A DNA stretch of 25,449 bases from JAOAHC01 sp964593045 (GTDB lineage: Bacteria; Bacillota; Clostridia; TANB77; CAG-465). The stretch is taken from the NCBI GenBank assembly GCA_964593045.1, contig CAZQJQ010000019.1, forward strand, positions 1-25,449, in the 5' to 3' direction. The translations under genes were made by a program, and so were the position numbers. Below are positions 24,135 to 25,449 of this stretch, piece by piece; position 1 is the stretch's first letter; each line of letters starts with the position of its first letter. Below the pieces are notes generated by a model. That model searched no databases and was not told the origin of the DNA. It worked only from the letters and a program-made list of their open reading frames with translations.

Positions 24135-24734
24135 ATGAAAATATTAAAAAGGAGTCAAATAGCTATGTTGTCAATAACATTAATGATTGCAGTTGCTGGG
24201 TATATAAATTACAAATATAATCCTGAAAGAGAAGAAAATCTAGGGCAAACAGTCTATGTAAACGGAAAAGATAGCTTTACATATGATAATGTAAATATAT
24301 ATTCTAGTAATAATATTGATAATATTGATGATACAAATTATAATGAAAATGATGACATCATAGCTGATACAACTGAAGATGATAGTATAGCTGTATTTAA
24401 ATACGATAGAGATAATATGTATTCTGAGCTTAGTGAAAATTATAGAAGTATAATTAATAATTCAAATACTAGTGTAGAAACTATAAATGAATATCAAAAA
24501 AAATTAGATGAACTTATCTCACAAAAAAATTTAATATCAATGGTTGAAAATGTAATAAAAGCAAAAGGTATTGAAGATATTTGTATAATTCCTACAAATA
24601 ATGATAACCTAAGTATTGTAATAAAAGCAAAAGAAGAATTACAAAAGGAACAAATAGCTCAAATACAAAAGATTATAACCGATGAATTTGGTATAAGTGC
24701 AGATAAAATAAGCATAAGCACAAAAATATCTTAA
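24135..24734 (+). CDS. spoIIIAH: Stage III sporulation protein AH
   Basis: A 199-residue protein with one N-terminal membrane helix (about 8-25), an Asn/Asp-rich linker (about 50-90) and a C-terminal ring-building domain (about 110-199) that in Bacillus binds SpoIIQ from the forespore. The RSQIAMLSITLMIAVAGYINY start is characteristic. GTGGAGG precedes the ATG. It is the last gene of the operon. A sigma-A promoter for the next gene lies immediately after its stop, and no terminator hairpin is visible between them, so some read-through is possible. No SpoIIQ gene is in the window. Confidence 0.95.
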   Translation: MKILKRSQIAMLSITLMIAVAGYINYKYNPEREENLGQTVYVNGKDSFTYDNVNIYSSNNIDNIDDTNYNENDDIIADTTEDDSIAVFKYDRDNMYSELSENYRSIINNSNTSVETINEYQKKLDELISQKNLISMVENVIKAKGIEDICIIPTNNDNLSIVIKAKEELQKEQIAQIQKIITDEFGISADKISISTKIS

Positions 24735-24738
24735 AGTA

Positions 24739-24767
24739 TTGACAAATATAAATAAATGATATATAAT
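24739..24767 (+). promoter_or_regulatory. Consensus sigma-A promoter of the last gene
   Basis: TTGACA (24739-24744), 17-base spacer, TATAAT (24762-24767): both hexamers perfect at ideal spacing, predicting strong vegetative expression. Confidence 0.85.
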
Positions 24768-24782
24768 AGATTACATAATTTA

Positions 24783-25326
24783 TTTTCTTATCTTATTTAA
24801 TTAAAGAGGAGCGAAGAGTAATGGGTCAAAACAAAAGTCAAAAAGAATTTCAAAAAAGGATACCCTATGTATTAGAAAGACTTATCACAGGAACATCGTT
24901 TTTTGAAGTTTGTGAATCTTATTGCATCATGGACATAAAATGGGCAAAGAATAAGGTCATGAAATATATAAAACAGTCTAGTAAAGAAGAGAAGGACCGT
25001 TATATATCAGCCATCGCAAAAAACGTTGACAATATTGGCTATTTTACAGAGGTCAAAGAAGCTAAAGGATTGGCAATGACTAAACTTGAACCTATGATGT
25101 ATGCAAAACAGAATAGGATTTCAAAAGAAAAGCTGGCATATTATCTCGAACTCATTAGTCAATCTACATATTTAACAGAGATTGACAGTAGATCTAAGAA
25201 ACCGCATCAACAGGAAGTTATAATGCGAAATAAAGAAGGAGATGTGTGCTTTTATAAGATACACAAGCCAGTATTTAAGGCTTCAATAAGAAGAGCCTAC
25301 TAAAAAAATAAAATAAGATAAGAAAA
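24783..25326. repeat. Inverted 16-base repeat flanking the last gene
   Basis: TTTTCTTATCTTATTT (24783-24798) in the 5' untranslated region and AAATAAGATAAGAAAA (25311-25326) in the 3' untranslated region are exact reverse complements. After one mismatch three more bases pair (24800-24802 with 25307-25309). The arms lie just before the ribosome site and just before the terminator of the same gene. Confidence 0.75.
24821..25303 (+). CDS. Small basic protein of unknown function
   Basis: A 160-residue, Lys-rich soluble protein after AAAGAGGAG. The N-terminal half (about 14-55, ERLITGTSFFEVCESYCI and the following KWAKNKVMKYIK) has a spacing compatible with a helix-turn-helix, so DNA binding is possible but not shown. 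The rest is helical and basic and ends SIRRAY. I do not recognise the family. The gene is monocistronic, with a consensus sigma-A promoter and its own terminator. Its 5' and 3' untranslated regions are complementary over 16 bases. Despite following spoIIIAH it is probably not part of the sporulation operon. Confidence 0.75.
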   Translation: MGQNKSQKEFQKRIPYVLERLITGTSFFEVCESYCIMDIKWAKNKVMKYIKQSSKEEKDRYISAIAKNVDNIGYFTEVKEAKGLAMTKLEPMMYAKQNRISKEKLAYYLELISQSTYLTEIDSRSKKPHQQEVIMRNKEGDVCFYKIHKPVFKASIRRAY

Positions 25327-25360
25327 AAGCAACAGATTAAAATTTGTTGCTTCTTTTTTT
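25324..25360 (+). terminator. Intrinsic terminator after the last gene
   Basis: AAGCAACA (25327-25334) pairs with TGTTGCTT (25345-25352), followed by CTTTTTTTT. The right arm of the 16-base repeat abuts it. Confidence 0.85.
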
Positions 25361-25438
25361 TAGAACATACTAAATTATGTAAATAAAACTATAATTTTAT
25401 ATAAAAAGCACTAGTTTTGTCACATGTATTGCAAAGTA

Positions 25439-25444
25439 TTGACA
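25439..25444 (+). promoter_or_regulatory. -35 box of a promoter cut by the window edge
   Basis: TTGACA preceded by AAAGTA, the same 12-base context (AAAGTATTGACA) as the -35 of the 24821 gene. The -10 lies outside the window, so this is only a likely promoter. Confidence 0.35.
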
Positions 25445-25449
25445 TATGT

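Overview
The window is a strongly AT-rich chromosomal segment of an endospore-forming Bacillota bacterium, most likely class Clostridia. The evidence is a complete spoIIIAA-spoIIIAH operon, bofA, a sleB-ypeB pair, AGGAGG-type ribosome binding sites, TTGACA/TATAAT promoters (several with an extended TGn -10), and heavy use of AGA and ATA codons. The genus cannot be read from the sequence. There are no tRNA, rRNA, CRISPR, phage or transposase genes. No gap between genes exceeds 300 bases.

Layout. 1-960: tail of an unidentified gene, then rplU (with an L21-type leader RNA) and rpmA. The prp protease gene usual between them in Bacillota is absent, and L27 lacks the N-terminal extension that Prp removes. 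963-2429 (minus): a beta-CASP metallo-beta-lactamase nuclease separating rpmA from its usual partner obgE. 2670-5095: copper exporter copA and chaperone copZ. 5203-7514: trpS and obgE. 7565-7867 (minus): a small unknown gene. 8029-10459: a sporulation/germination group of a tiny DUF2508-like gene, bofA, sleB and ypeB; ypeB is broken by one extra C near 10113. 10583-11606: two related genes whose products look like RelA/SpoT-type HD domains without catalytic residues. 11757-15815: corA, a DUF6873-like gene and helicase pcrA in one operon. 15892-18196: an exported glycoside hydrolase 18 protein and a membrane-anchored J-domain protein. 18284-19645: two solitary unknown membrane proteins. 19796-24734: the spoIIIA operon, which builds the mother-cell side of the mother cell-forespore channel. 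24821-25303: a solitary unknown gene.

Two kinds of gene alternate. Conserved housekeeping and sporulation genes sit in tight operons (overlaps or gaps of 0-15 bases). Between them are solitary genes of unknown or accessory role (963-2429, 10583-11032, 11175-11606, 18284-18916, 19130-19645, 24821-25303). Most of these have a recognisable sigma-A promoter, all have a strong intrinsic terminator, and several use more CGG/CGT and ATT codons than their neighbours.

The most notable points are: the coupled absence of Prp and the L27 extension; the one-base frameshift in ypeB; the paired pseudo-HD proteins; a perfect 16-base complementarity between the 5' and 3' untranslated regions of the 24821 gene; and a shared TGTCAATATTTG palindrome half at two unrelated promoters.
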